Part shown: piece after piece, positions 54,615-62,950 of the stretch | How the letters are laid out: the number at the start of each line of letters is the position of its first letter | Position numbering within the stretch: position 1 is the stretch's first letter | Program-made: the position numbers and the translations under genes | The notes under the pieces: generated by a model | Database searches by the model: none | What the model was told of the DNA's origin: nothing | Seen by the model: only the letters and a program-made list of their open reading frames with translations | Assembly (NCBI RefSeq): GCF_026898115.1 | Contig: NZ_CP114036.1 | Location: 5,326,001 to 5,390,000, forward strand | Origin: Streptomyces sp. S465 | GTDB lineage: Bacteria > Actinomycetota > Actinomycetes > Streptomycetales > Streptomycetaceae | DNA: 64,000 nt | Reading direction: 5' to 3'

Positions 54615-55646
54615 TCACGTGACGGTTTGCCCTCCGTCCGCCAGCCAGTCATCGATCCCCGTCAGCAGCCGCTGCCTGACCTCCTCCGGCGCGGCCGAAC
54701 CACGCACCGACTGCCGCGCCAGCTCGGCCAGCTCGGCGTCGGTGAAGCCGTGGTGCTTGCGCGCCAGCTCGTACTGCGCCGCCAGCCGTGAGCCGAACAG
54801 CAGCGGGTCGTCCGCCCCGAGCGCCATCGGCACCCCCGCGTCGTACAGCGTGCGCAGCGGGACGTCCTCCGGCTTCTCGTAGACCCCGAGCGCCACGTTC
54901 GACGCCGGGCAGACCTCGCAGGTCACCTGGCGCTCGGCGAGCCGGGCGAGCAGCCGCGGGTCCTCCGCCGCGCGCACCCCGTGGCCGACCCGGACCGCGC
55001 CGAGGTCGTCCAGGCAGTCCCGCACGCTGCTGGGGCCCGACAGCTCACCGCCGTGCGGCGCCGCCAGCAGCCCGCCGTCCCGGGCGATGGCGAAGGCCCG
55101 GTCGAAGTCGCGGGCGAAGCCGCGCCGCTCGTCGTTGGACAGGCCGAAGCCGACGACCCCGCGGTCCGCGTAGCGCACCGCGAGCCGGGCGAGGGTGCGC
55201 GCCTCCAGGGGGTGCTTCATGCGGTTCGCGGCGACCAGCACCCTGATCCCCAGACCGGTGTCCGCCGAGGCGCTCTCGACCGCGTCCAGGATGATCTCCA
55301 TGGCCGGAATCAGCCCGCCCAGGCGCGGGGCGTACGAGGTGGGGTCGACCTGGATCTCCAGCCACTGGGCCCCGTCCCGCACGTCCTCCTGGGCGGCCTC
55401 GCGCACCAGCCGCCGGATGTCGTCGGCGTCTCGCAGACAGGACCGCGCGATGTCGTACAGCCGCTGGAAGCGGAACCAGCCGCGCTCATCGGTGGCGCGC
55501 AGCTTCGGCGGCTCGCCGCCGCTCAGTGCCTCGGGCAGGTGGACGCCGTACTTGTCGGCGAGTTCGAGGAGGGTGCCGGGGCGCATGGAGCCGGTGAAGT
55601 GAAGATGCAGATGCGCTTTGGGGAGCAGATGTACATCGCGTGCCAT
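54615..55646 (-). CDS. add: Adenosine deaminase family protein
   Basis: This is a zinc-dependent deaminase of adenosine or a close purine (343 residues). The first metal motif is KAHLHLHFTGSM; the catalytic histidine/glutamate segment is PHGGEL, then VGHGVRAAEDP and GADDPLLFG. The usual family wording LNTDDP is replaced by LGADDP, so substrate preference could differ. The ATG at 55646 matches family starts; no clear ribosome site precedes it. The longer frame from 55904 reaches back into aspC and is discarded. Confidence 0.92.
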   Translation of the reverse strand: MARDVHLLPKAHLHLHFTGSMRPGTLLELADKYGVHLPEALSGGEPPKLRATDERGWFRFQRLYDIARSCLRDADDIRRLVREAAQEDVRDGAQWLEIQVDPTSYAPRLGGLIPAMEIILDAVESASADTGLGIRVLVAANRMKHPLEARTLARLAVRYADRGVVGFGLSNDERRGFARDFDRAFAIARDGGLLAAPHGGELSGPSSVRDCLDDLGAVRVGHGVRAAEDPRLLARLAERQVTCEVCPASNVALGVYEKPEDVPLRTLYDAGVPMALGADDPLLFGSRLAAQYELARKHHGFTDAELAELARQSVRGSAAPEEVRQRLLTGIDDWLADGGQTVT

Positions 55647-55712
55647 CTGCAGATACTGCCGTACGACCGGACCCGCCGGTACCGCTTTCCCCGAACGGGG
55701 GGTGTGCCCATG

Positions 55713-55754
55713 AGGAACGGGCCGGACCCGCCCCGCGGGTTCCGGCCCGTTCCT
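55713..55754. terminator. Long hairpin between aspC and add
   Basis: AGGAACGGGCCGG (from 55713) pairs with CCGGCCCGTTCCT (to 55754), with a further inner CCCGC/GCGGG pairing and a one-base bulge. It would end aspC transcripts before add, both on the minus strand. Confidence 0.8.
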
Positions 55755-55791
55755 CCGTGCGCTCTCAACCGCACGCGGCGGGGTGCGCGGC

Positions 55792-57030
55792 TTACGCGCG
55801 CGCCTCGCCCAGCAGCTTCTGCAGCCGGGAGACGCCCTCGGTGAGGTCCTCGTCGCCCAGCGCGTAGGACAGCCGCAGATAGCCCGGGGTGCCGAACGCC
55901 TCACCCGGCACCACCGCGACCTCGGCCTCCTCCAGGATCAGCTCCGCCAGCTCGACGCTGGTCCGCGGCCGCTTGCCGCGGATCTCCTTGCCGAGCAGCC
56001 CCTTGACCGACGGGTAGGCGTAGAACGCGCCCTCCGGCTCCGGGCACTCGACGCCGTCGATCTCGTTCAGCATCCGCACGATGGTGCGGCGGCGGCGGTC
56101 GAACGCCTCACGCATCGCGGCCACGGCGTCCAGGTCGCCCGACACGGCGGCCAGCGCGGCGACCTGAGCGACATTGCTCACATTCGAGGTGGCGTGCGAC
56201 TGGAGGTTGGTCGCGGCCTTGATGACGTCCTTGGGGCCGATCACCCAGCCCACCCGCCAGCCGGTCATCGCGTACGTCTTGGCGACGCCGTTGACCACGA
56301 CGCACTTGTCGCGCAGCTCGGGCACCACGACCGGCAGCGAGTGGAACTGGGCGTCGCCGTAGACCAGGTGCTCGTAGATCTCGTCGGTGAGCACCCACAG
56401 CCCGTGCTCGGCGGCCCAGCGGCCGATCTCCTCGATCTGCGCACGGCTGTAGACCGCGCCGGTGGGGTTCGAGGGGGAGACGAAGAGCAGCACCTTGGTG
56501 TTCTTGGTGCGGGCCGCCTCCAGCTGCTCGACGGAGACGCGGTAGCCGGTCGTCTCGTCGGCGACGACCTCCACCGGGACACCGCCGGCCAGCCGGATCG
56601 ACTCCGGGTAGGTGGTCCAGTAGGGCGCCGGGACGATGACCTCGTCGCCCGGGTCGAGGATCGCGGCGAACGCCTCGTAGATCGCCTGCTTGCCGCCGTT
56701 GGTCACCAGGACCTGGGCCGCCTCGACCTCGTACCCGCTGTCGCGCAGCGTCTTCGCGGCGATCGCCGCCTTGAGCTCGGGCAGCCCGCCGGCCGGGGTG
56801 TAGCGGTGGTACTTCGGGTCGCGGCAGGCCGCCACCGCGGCCTCGACGACGTAGTCGGGCGTGGGGAAGTCGGGCTCACCGGCGCCGAAGCCGATCACCG
56901 GACGGCCCGCGGCCTTGAGGGCCTTGGCCTTGGCGTCGACGGCGAGGGTCGCGGACTCGGAGATCGAGCCGATCCGGGCCGACACCCGCCGGTCGGTCGG
57001 GGACTGTACTGGGGGAGTAGCAGCGGTCAT
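55792..57030 (-). CDS. aspC: Pyridoxal-phosphate aminotransferase (aspartate type)
   Basis: This is a class I aminotransferase, probably aspartate to oxaloacetate, of 412 residues. PLP contacts are GKQAIYEAF, PAPYWTTYPE, SPSNPTGAVY, and the Schiff-base lysine in GVAKTYAMTGWRVGW, with the substrate arginine in YLRLSYA. The ATG at 57030 is preferred; the in-frame start at 57126 adds residues unlike the family. No Shine-Dalgarno is visible, so translation may be leaderless or weakly initiated. Confidence 0.95.
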   Translation of the reverse strand: MTAATPPVQSPTDRRVSARIGSISESATLAVDAKAKALKAAGRPVIGFGAGEPDFPTPDYVVEAAVAACRDPKYHRYTPAGGLPELKAAIAAKTLRDSGYEVEAAQVLVTNGGKQAIYEAFAAILDPGDEVIVPAPYWTTYPESIRLAGGVPVEVVADETTGYRVSVEQLEAARTKNTKVLLFVSPSNPTGAVYSRAQIEEIGRWAAEHGLWVLTDEIYEHLVYGDAQFHSLPVVVPELRDKCVVVNGVAKTYAMTGWRVGWVIGPKDVIKAATNLQSHATSNVSNVAQVAALAAVSGDLDAVAAMREAFDRRRRTIVRMLNEIDGVECPEPEGAFYAYPSVKGLLGKEIRGKRPRTSVELAELILEEAEVAVVPGEAFGTPGYLRLSYALGDEDLTEGVSRLQKLLGEARA

Positions 57031-57211
57031 AAATGCATCGTCGCAGACGGGCGAAATGGGTGGCACACGGGTTTGCGGAGACTTCGCGCGCTTCTCGTTC
57101 GACGCCTGGCCGTCAAGCACGTACACTCATCCGTCGTTGGCCGATCAACAGCCGCATCCGACCGCACACTCCGTGCAGCCGGGTGTATGCGGTAGGTTGG
57201 GAGTGCCGCAA

Positions 57212-57284
57212 AGGGTCGTAGCTCAATTGGTAGAGCACTGGTCTCCAAAACCAGCGGTTGGGGGTTCAAGTCCCTCCGGCCCTG
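57212..57284 (+). tRNA. tRNA-Trp (CCA)
   Basis: This 73-nt cloverleaf has acceptor AGGGTCG/CGGCCCT, discriminator G and anticodon loop CTCCAAA, giving anticodon CCA. The T arm is GGTTCAAGTCC. It lies just before secE, the normal arrangement in actinobacteria. Confidence 0.97.
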
Positions 57285-57391
57285 CTACACGCACGTTGAT
57301 CAGGGTGCGTGCATGCGTACGCAAGGACAAGCACCGCAGTGCGGCCGGGCCGGACGCGGCACGGCCACGACCCGGATTCAGGTGAGGACGA

Positions 57392-57682
57392 GTGACGGAA
57401 GCCCTTGGCTCCACCGCGACGCCTGAGAGCGGTCGTCCCGAGGACGAAGTGGCGACCAAGCGGGGTCGTCGTGGTGGTAAGCGCGCCAAGAAGGGGCCTT
57501 TCGGCCGGCTCGCGCTTTTCTACCGCCAGATCATCGCTGAGCTGCGGAAGGTCGTCTGGCCCACGCGCGGTCAGCTGTCGACGTACACCAGTGTGGTGAT
57601 CGTCTTCGTCGTGATCATGATCGGCATCGTGACCGTGATTGACTATGGGTTCAACAACGCCATCAAGTACGTCTTTGGCTGA
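57392..57682 (+). CDS. secE: Preprotein translocase subunit SecE
   Basis: This is a small membrane subunit of the SecYEG channel (96 residues). A basic cytoplasmic N-terminus is followed by FYRQIIAELRKVVWPTR, the conserved amphipathic SecE segment, and a single membrane helix (VVIVFVVIMIGIVTVIDYG). The start is GTG with GGTGAGGA upstream. It is followed by nusG in the same direction. Confidence 0.96.
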   Translation: MTEALGSTATPESGRPEDEVATKRGRRGGKRAKKGPFGRLALFYRQIIAELRKVVWPTRGQLSTYTSVVIVFVVIMIGIVTVIDYGFNNAIKYVFG

Positions 57683-57765
57683 GACCCCCGCGAAAGGCGG
57701 CCGCTGTCCCGGCGTCGCCTCTTTCGCACGTTCCACCCCTTTGAAGCCAGGAAGAAGCAGCCACA

Positions 57766-58599
57766 GTGTCTGACCCGAACCTGAACGACGCCGCCGAGCC
57801 CGTCGAGTCCCGTGAGGACGAGCTCGACATCGTCGAGGCGGCGGACTCCGACCAGGCTGAAGCAGCCGACGCCGAGGCGGGCGCGCCGGCCGAGGAGGCG
57901 GCGGTCCACGTCGAGGACGAGGACACCGCCGAGGCCGATGAGGCCCCCGCGGCGGAAGCGGACGACGCGGTCGAGGCCGAGGTCGACCCGGTCGAGGCGC
58001 TCCGCGAGGAGCTGCGCGGGCTGCCCGGCGAGTGGTACGTGATCCACACCTACGCGGGCTACGAGAAGCGCGTGAAGGCCAACCTGGAGCAGCGTGCCGT
58101 CTCGCTGAACGTCGAGGACTTCATCTACCAGGCCGAGGTCCCCGAAGAAGAGATCGTCCAGATCAAGAACGGCGAGCGCAAGAACGTCCGGCAGAACAAG
58201 CTGCCCGGCTATGTGCTCGTCCGCATGGACCTGACGAACGAGTCGTGGGGTGTGGTCCGGAACACCCCGGGCGTCACCGGCTTCGTGGGCAACGCGTACG
58301 ACCCGTACCCGCTGACCCTGGACGAGATCGTCAAGATGCTCGCCCCCGAGGCCGAGGAGAAGGCGGCCAAGGCCGCCGCCGAGGAGAGCGGCGTGCCGGC
58401 GCCGAGCCGCAAGGTCGAGGTCCAGGTGCTGGACTTCGAGGTCGGCGACTCGGTCACGGTCACCGACGGCCCGTTCGCGACCCTTCAGGCGACGATCAAC
58501 GAGATCAACGCCGACTCGAAGAAGGTCAAGGGCCTTGTGGAGATCTTCGGTCGCGAGACCCCGGTCGAGCTGAGCTTCGACCAGATCCAGAAGAACTGA
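57766..58599 (+). CDS. nusG: Transcription termination/antitermination protein NusG
   Basis: NusG binds RNA polymerase and links it to Rho or ribosomes. The first ~80 residues are a very acidic Ala/Glu/Asp extension typical of actinobacteria. The NGN domain begins at EWYVIHTYAGYEKRVKANLE, and the C-terminal KOW domain includes FEVGDSVTVTDGPFA. The protein is 277 residues long, with a GTG start. Confidence 0.96.
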   Translation: MSDPNLNDAAEPVESREDELDIVEAADSDQAEAADAEAGAPAEEAAVHVEDEDTAEADEAPAAEADDAVEAEVDPVEALREELRGLPGEWYVIHTYAGYEKRVKANLEQRAVSLNVEDFIYQAEVPEEEIVQIKNGERKNVRQNKLPGYVLVRMDLTNESWGVVRNTPGVTGFVGNAYDPYPLTLDEIVKMLAPEAEEKAAKAAAEESGVPAPSRKVEVQVLDFEVGDSVTVTDGPFATLQATINEINADSKKVKGLVEIFGRETPVELSFDQIQKN

Positions 58600-58621
58600 G
58601 ACCTTCCACGAGACTTCCGAA

Positions 58622-58665
58622 CAGGTCAGACGGGCTTTCGCGGCCGGTCTGACCTGCTCGGTTTT
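58622..58665 (+). terminator. Hairpin after nusG
   Basis: CAGGTCAGAC at 58622-58631 pairs with GTCTGACCTG at 58647-58656, followed by CGGTTTT. It may end secE-nusG transcripts or attenuate read-through to rplK. Bases 58666-58763 probably hold the rplKA promoter and leader, but I cannot fix the boxes. Confidence 0.8.
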
Positions 58666-58763
58666 AAGGCGCACAGCTATACCCGTTATCGTTGTGCGGT
58701 ATGCCTCCATCCGGATGATCCGGTTCGGGGGCGAACAACCTCTCACTAGGACCCGGAGAGAGC

Positions 58764-59198
58764 ATGCCTCCCAAGAAGAAGAAGGTCACGGGGCTGATCA
58801 AGCTCCAGATCCAGGCCGGCGCCGCGAACCCGGCCCCGCCGGTCGGCCCCGCGCTGGGTCAGCACGGCGTCAACATCATGGAGTTCTGCAAGGCCTACAA
58901 CGCCGCGACCGAGTCGCAGCGTGGCATGGTCGTGCCGGTGGAGATCACGGTCTACGAGGACCGCTCCTTCACCTTCGTGACCAAGACCCCGCCGGCCGCC
59001 AAGCTGATCCTCAAGGCCGCGGGCGTGGAGAAGGGCTCCGGCGAGCCGCACAAGACCAAGGTCGCCAAGATCAGCCGCGACCAGGTGCGTGAGATCGCCA
59101 CCACCAAGATGCCCGACCTGAACGCCAACGACCTGGACGCCGCCGAGAAGATCATCGCCGGCACCGCCCGTTCCATGGGCATCACGGTCGAGGGCTGA
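58764..59198 (+). CDS. rplK: 50S ribosomal protein L11
   Basis: L11 binds 23S rRNA at the GTPase-associated centre and is needed for RelA-type stringent signalling. [36 protein letters not shown] and the C-terminal RNA-binding [24 protein letters not shown] region (in parts) are canonical. It is 144 residues long, with GGAGAGAG upstream. It is followed by rplA after 95 bases. Confidence 0.97.
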
Positions 59199-59293
59199 CA
59201 CCTCCACCGCGAGGGCCGTAAGCCCCCGCAGTCACGTGTGGCAGGGCCAAGCGCTGGCCCGGACCACGAACTCCACAGACATCAGGAGCCACA

Positions 59294-60013
59294 GTGAGCA
59301 AGCGCAGCAAGACCCTCCGCGCTGCGGACGCCAAGATCGACCGGGAGCGCGCCTACGCCCCGCTCGAGGCCGTCCGTCTCGCGAAGGACACCTCCACGAG
59401 CAAGTTCGACGCGACCGTCGAGGTCGCCATGCGCCTGGGCGTCGACCCGCGCAAGGCCGACCAGATGGTCCGCGGCACCGTGAACCTGCCGCACGGCACC
59501 GGTAAGACCGCCCGGGTCCTGGTCTTCGCGACCGGTGACCGTGCTGCGGCCGCGGAGGCCGCCGGCGCCGACATCGTCGGCTCCGACGAGCTCATCGACG
59601 AGGTGTCCAAGGGCCGTCTGGACTTCGACGCCGTCGTCGCCACCCCGGACCTCATGGGCAAGGTCGGCCGTCTGGGCCGGGTGCTCGGTCCGCGTGGTCT
59701 GATGCCGAACCCGAAGACCGGCACCGTCACCCCGGACGTGGCCAAGGCCGTCACGGACATCAAGGGCGGCAAGATCGAGTTCCGCGTCGACAAGCACGCC
59801 AACCTGCACTTCATCATCGGCAAGGTCTCGTTCGACGAGGCGCAGCTGGTGGAGAACTACGCCGCGGCGCTCGAGGAGATCAACCGTCTCAAGCCGTCCG
59901 CCGCGAAGGGCCGCTACATCAAGAAGGCGACCCTGACCACCACGATGGGCCCCGGCATCCCGCTGGACGCCAACCGCACCCGCAACCTGCTGGTCGAGGA
60001 AGAGGCCGTCTGA
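59294..60013 (+). CDS. rplA: 50S ribosomal protein L1
   Basis: L1 forms the mobile stalk at the E site and usually represses its own operon by binding the mRNA leader. RSKTLRAADAKIDRERAYAP, GTVNLPHGTGKTARVLVFA, and GPRGLMPNPKTGTVT are diagnostic. It is 239 residues long, with a GTG start and AGGAG upstream. A strong terminator follows. Confidence 0.97.
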   Translation: MSKRSKTLRAADAKIDRERAYAPLEAVRLAKDTSTSKFDATVEVAMRLGVDPRKADQMVRGTVNLPHGTGKTARVLVFATGDRAAAAEAAGADIVGSDELIDEVSKGRLDFDAVVATPDLMGKVGRLGRVLGPRGLMPNPKTGTVTPDVAKAVTDIKGGKIEFRVDKHANLHFIIGKVSFDEAQLVENYAAALEEINRLKPSAAKGRYIKKATLTTTMGPGIPLDANRTRNLLVEEEAV

Positions 60014-60048
60014 GGCCACCCCTGAACCAGCGCACCACGGTGTGCAAC

Positions 60049-60090
60049 CGCCGGGCCCCCGGATCTCGTCGAAGATCCGGGGGCCCGGCG
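60049..60090 (+). terminator. 18-bp perfect hairpin after rplA
   Basis: Bases 60049-60066 and 60073-60090 are perfect reverse complements with a six-base loop (CGTCGA). It closes the rplKA transcription unit. Confidence 0.88.
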
Positions 60091-60161
60091 CGTTCCGTTG
60101 TCCGCCCCCTCCGCTAAAGTTCGATCTACACGTAAAAGAGAAATAAAAACTAGGGGGAACC

Positions 60162-61049
60162 GTGCGCGGTACTCATGTCGGTGTGCGCTGGGCCATAGCT
60201 GCCGGAAGTGTCGTTCTGATGGTCGGCCTCACCGCGTGCGGGAGCGAGAAGTCCGGTGACGACAAGGCGAGCGACAAGACGAGCGACAAGAGCGGCCAGT
60301 CCGGTATGAGCCCGCTGGCGGCGCTCAAGCTGGCCTCGCAGCAGACGGACAAGAAGAACTCGGCCAAGGTCGAGGGCACCACCAAGATGGGCGAGCAGAA
60401 CTCGCAGATGTCCGGCTCGATGGACTGGGCCAACGGCATCCGGGCCAACATGTCCATCACCCAGAGCGGTGGCGCGGTCGCCTCCTCCCCGATCGAGGGC
60501 AAGCCGATGGACGCCCGCTACACGCCGGACGCGATGTACCTGAACATGGGCGACGAGTTCGCCGCGCAGGCGGGCGGCGGCAAGCACTGGGTGAAGTACG
60601 ACTACGACGTGCTGGCCGAGAAGGCGGGCCCCTCGGGCGCCTTCCTGAAGGACCAGATGCAGAACAACAACCCGTCGCGCTCGGTGGAGCTGCTGCTGGC
60701 CACCGGCAAGGTCAAGAGCGTGGGCACCGAGGACGTGAAGGGCGTCAAGGCCACGCACTACACGGGCACGGTCAACGTCTCCGAGATCGCCAAGATGCAG
60801 TCCAAGGAGCTGAGCCAGTCGGACCTGGACGCCCTGCAGAAGCAGCTGGAGTCCTCCGGTATGGACACCGAGACCATCGACCTGTGGGTCGACGACCAGA
60901 ACCTGCTGGTCAAGAAGCGTGAGCAGGCGGAGAGCAACAACGGCGCCTATGACTCCACGGTCTACTACACGGACTACGGCACCTCCGTGACGGTTGAGGA
61001 GCCGTCCTCCTCGGACACCGTGGACTTCCAGGACATGCTCCAGCAGTAG
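60162..61049 (+). CDS. LppX/LprAFG-like lipoprotein
   Basis: This is a 295-residue exported lipoprotein. A signal peptide ending in the lipobox VGLTACG is followed by a charged linker and an LppX/LprF-like fold of repeated strands, with SVELLLATGKVKSVGTEDV and HYTGTVNVSEIA. Relatives in mycobacteria carry lipids across the envelope. The GTG start has AGGGGGAA upstream. The 45 bases before it are unusually A-rich for this genome, which suggests an active promoter region. It sits between ribosomal protein operons, a position conserved in Streptomyces. Confidence 0.9.
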   Translation: MRGTHVGVRWAIAAGSVVLMVGLTACGSEKSGDDKASDKTSDKSGQSGMSPLAALKLASQQTDKKNSAKVEGTTKMGEQNSQMSGSMDWANGIRANMSITQSGGAVASSPIEGKPMDARYTPDAMYLNMGDEFAAQAGGGKHWVKYDYDVLAEKAGPSGAFLKDQMQNNNPSRSVELLLATGKVKSVGTEDVKGVKATHYTGTVNVSEIAKMQSKELSQSDLDALQKQLESSGMDTETIDLWVDDQNLLVKKREQAESNNGAYDSTVYYTDYGTSVTVEEPSSSDTVDFQDMLQQ

Positions 61050-61056
61050 CGCCGAT

Positions 61057-61086
61057 TTGCCTGGCCGCGGCCCGTTCGCGTACGCT
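61057..61086 (+). promoter_or_regulatory. Promoter candidate for rplJL
   Basis: TTGCCT at 61057-61062 and TACGCT at 61081-61086 with an 18-base spacer fit the main vegetative sigma factor. It would place transcription start near 61092, upstream of the L10 leader. Confidence 0.6.
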
Positions 61087-61091
61087 CCTAC

Positions 61092-61326
61092 AGAAGCCAA
61101 AGACCGCTGGTTGTCGCCGCATTCCCGAACGGGGATCCGGTGGCTGAAGGATCCGCTAGCTGCGGGCGACCTGCGTAGGTGACTGTGGTTGCACTCCCGA
61201 ACGGGCCGTGGGTCCGTGCCGGTCGAGTTACGCCCCGAGCGCCTGCGCCGGGGCGTTTTCGCGTTGTCTCAGTCTCCTTCCTTCAGGCCGAAGCGGTCCT
61301 CATCACCCGGAAGGAGGCCGAGGCTC
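61092..61326 (+). ncRNA. Ribosomal protein L10 leader region
   Basis: The 235 bases between the candidate start and rplJ contain several stem-forming segments, including duplicated CCCGAACGGG motifs near 61125 and 61197, and end with an attenuator-like hairpin. An L10(L12)-binding autoregulatory leader is known at this place in many bacteria. Exact boundaries and the binding site are inferred, not seen. Confidence 0.6.
61230..61259 (+). terminator. Attenuator-like hairpin within rplJ leader
   Basis: ACGCCCCG (61230-61237) pairs with CGGGGCGT (61249-61256), followed by TTTTC. Its position before rplJ suggests premature termination controlled by L10. Confidence 0.7.
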
Positions 61327-61890
61327 ATGGCGAGTCCTGACAAGGTCGCAGCCGTCGACGAGATGCGGGAGAAGTTCCGCAGCTCCAACGCGGCTGTCGT
61401 GACCGCGTACACCGGTCTCACCGTGGCGCAGCTCAAGGAGCTGCGCCGTTCGCTCGGTGAGAACGCTCAGTACCGTGTGGTGAAGAACACGCTGACCAAG
61501 ATCGCGGCCAACGAGGCCGGGATCAACCAGCTCGACGACCTGTTCTCGGGTTCGTCGGCCGTCGCCTTCGTGACCGGTGACCCGGTCGAGGCGGCGAAGG
61601 GTCTCCGTGACTTCGCCAAGGAGAACCCCGCTCTCGTCATCAAGGGCGGTGTCCTTGAGGGCAAGGCGCTGTCCGCCGACGAGATCAAGAAGCTCGCGGA
61701 CCTCGAGTCCCGTGAGGTGCTGCTCGCCAAGCTGGCGGGTGCGATGAAGGCCAAGCAGTCCCAGGCTGCCGCGCTCTTCCAGGCCCCGCTGTCCAAGCTC
61801 GTCCGGACCGCCGAGGCGCTCCGGCAGAAGCAGGCCGAGCAGGGCGGTGCCGAATCCCCGGCTCCCGCCGAGGCCGAGGCCGTCGAGTAG
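61327..61890 (+). CDS. rplJ: 50S ribosomal protein L10
   Basis: L10 anchors L7/L12 dimers to the ribosome and binds its own mRNA leader. Segments FRSSNAAVVTAYTGLTVAQLKELRR, VVKNTLTKIA and the C-terminal helix for L12 binding are present. The ATG at 61327 follows AAGGAGG and gives 187 residues; the open frame from 61189 covers the leader and is not protein. A short Glu/Ala-rich tail ends the protein. Confidence 0.97.
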   Translation: MASPDKVAAVDEMREKFRSSNAAVVTAYTGLTVAQLKELRRSLGENAQYRVVKNTLTKIAANEAGINQLDDLFSGSSAVAFVTGDPVEAAKGLRDFAKENPALVIKGGVLEGKALSADEIKKLADLESREVLLAKLAGAMKAKQSQAAALFQAPLSKLVRTAEALRQKQAEQGGAESPAPAEAEAVE

Positions 61891-61974
61891 TCAGGCCCCG
61901 GTCGCAGCGGGCCCGGAAGCCCGCCGACATGTACATCCGGCACCACCTGCCGAATTAGTGGAAGGACCGCCATC

Positions 61975-62364
61975 ATGGCGAAGCTCAGCCAGGAAGACCT
62001 GCTCGCGCAGTTCGAGGAGATGACCCTCATCGAGCTCTCCGAGTTCGTGAAGGCGTTCGAGGAGAAGTTCGACGTCACCGCCGCCGCCCCGGCCGCCGTC
62101 GTCGCCGCCGCTCCGGGTGCCCCGGGCGCCGCTGCCCCGGCCGAGGAGGAGAAGGACGAGTTCGACGTCATCCTCACCGGCGCCGGCGACAAGAAGATCC
62201 AGGTCATCAAGGTCGTGCGTGAGCTGACCTCCCTGGGTCTGAAGGAGGCCAAGGACCTCGTCGACGGCACCCCGAAGCCGGTCCTCGAGAAGGTCAACAA
62301 GGAGCAGGCCGACAAGGCCGCCGAGTCCCTCAAGGGCGCCGGCGCCTCCGTCGAGGTCAAGTGA
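61975..62364 (+). CDS. rplL: 50S ribosomal protein L7/L12
   Basis: This is the stalk protein that recruits translation factors (129 residues). It has an N-terminal dimer domain, an Ala/Pro-rich hinge (about residues 38-55) and a C-terminal domain with EFDVILTGAGDKKIQVIKVV and GLKEAKDLVDGTPKPV. GGAAGGA lies upstream of the ATG. Confidence 0.97.
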   Translation: MAKLSQEDLLAQFEEMTLIELSEFVKAFEEKFDVTAAAPAAVVAAAPGAPGAAAPAEEEKDEFDVILTGAGDKKIQVIKVVRELTSLGLKEAKDLVDGTPKPVLEKVNKEQADKAAESLKGAGASVEVK

Positions 62365-62422
62365 TCTGTCGGCCCGCCGTCACACGCCGATAGCGCGCGG
62401 CGGCGCGGCCGGTTCACGCCAG

Positions 62423-62450
62423 GGGCGATCACCCGTTCGGGTGGTCGCCC
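62423..62450 (+). terminator. Hairpin after rplL
   Basis: GGGCGATCACCC (62423-62434) pairs with GGGTGGTCGCCC (62439-62450) with a GTTC loop and one G-T pair. There is no T-run. It may be partial, allowing some read-through to rpoB. Confidence 0.75.
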
Positions 62451-62760
62451 TTCGGTGCTTCCGGGAGGGCTACATTGCCTTACGGGCTTGTGGAGGTATG
62501 GTGATCTTCGTTGCCCGTCGCCACGCCCTGTGACGATCTCGCCGGAGTGGGGGGCCTTGACGAACGGCACGCAGCGCGCAATTCTCAGGACGCGACGTCA
62601 CATCGATCCGGAAGTCCGAGGCATGGATCGTCGGCGAAGTGGGCAGTATCGATATGCGCATCGAGCGCGTGGACTGCCGTCAGGGCGGGTGAAGACAACG
62701 AGGGGCGCGCCCCCTCACCGGAGGGAGAGATTGGCGCTGCCGGTCTCAGAAACTCGGCGC

Positions 62761-62789
62761 TGGACATCAGTGTGCCAAGTGGCTACACT
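62761..62789 (+). promoter_or_regulatory. rpoB promoter candidate
   Basis: TGGACA at 62761-62766 and TACACT at 62784-62789 are spaced 17 bases apart and are close to the vegetative consensus. Transcription would start near 62796. Confidence 0.72.
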
Positions 62790-62950
62790 GACCCTTTGCG
62801 CTGCCTGTTAGCTGCTCCCTGCCCGTCACCAGGGGCATGCCCACCTCCGAGCACTACCGATGGAAACACCCTGACCAGGGATTTCATCCATGAGCTCGCG
62901 GTGGGACCGGTACGCGCGTAGTGAGTCCGAGCCCTCGGAAGGACCCCCTC

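Larger units (their letters stand above)
62365..62950. other. 586-bp rplL-rpoB spacer
   Basis: This non-coding stretch holds the rplL terminator (62423-62450), a second weaker TTGCCT/TATGGT pair (62475-62480 and 62497-62502) and the main rpoB promoter candidate (62761-62789), followed by a leader of about 155 bases. Open frames across it have neither start sites nor recognisable motifs. Confidence 0.7.
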
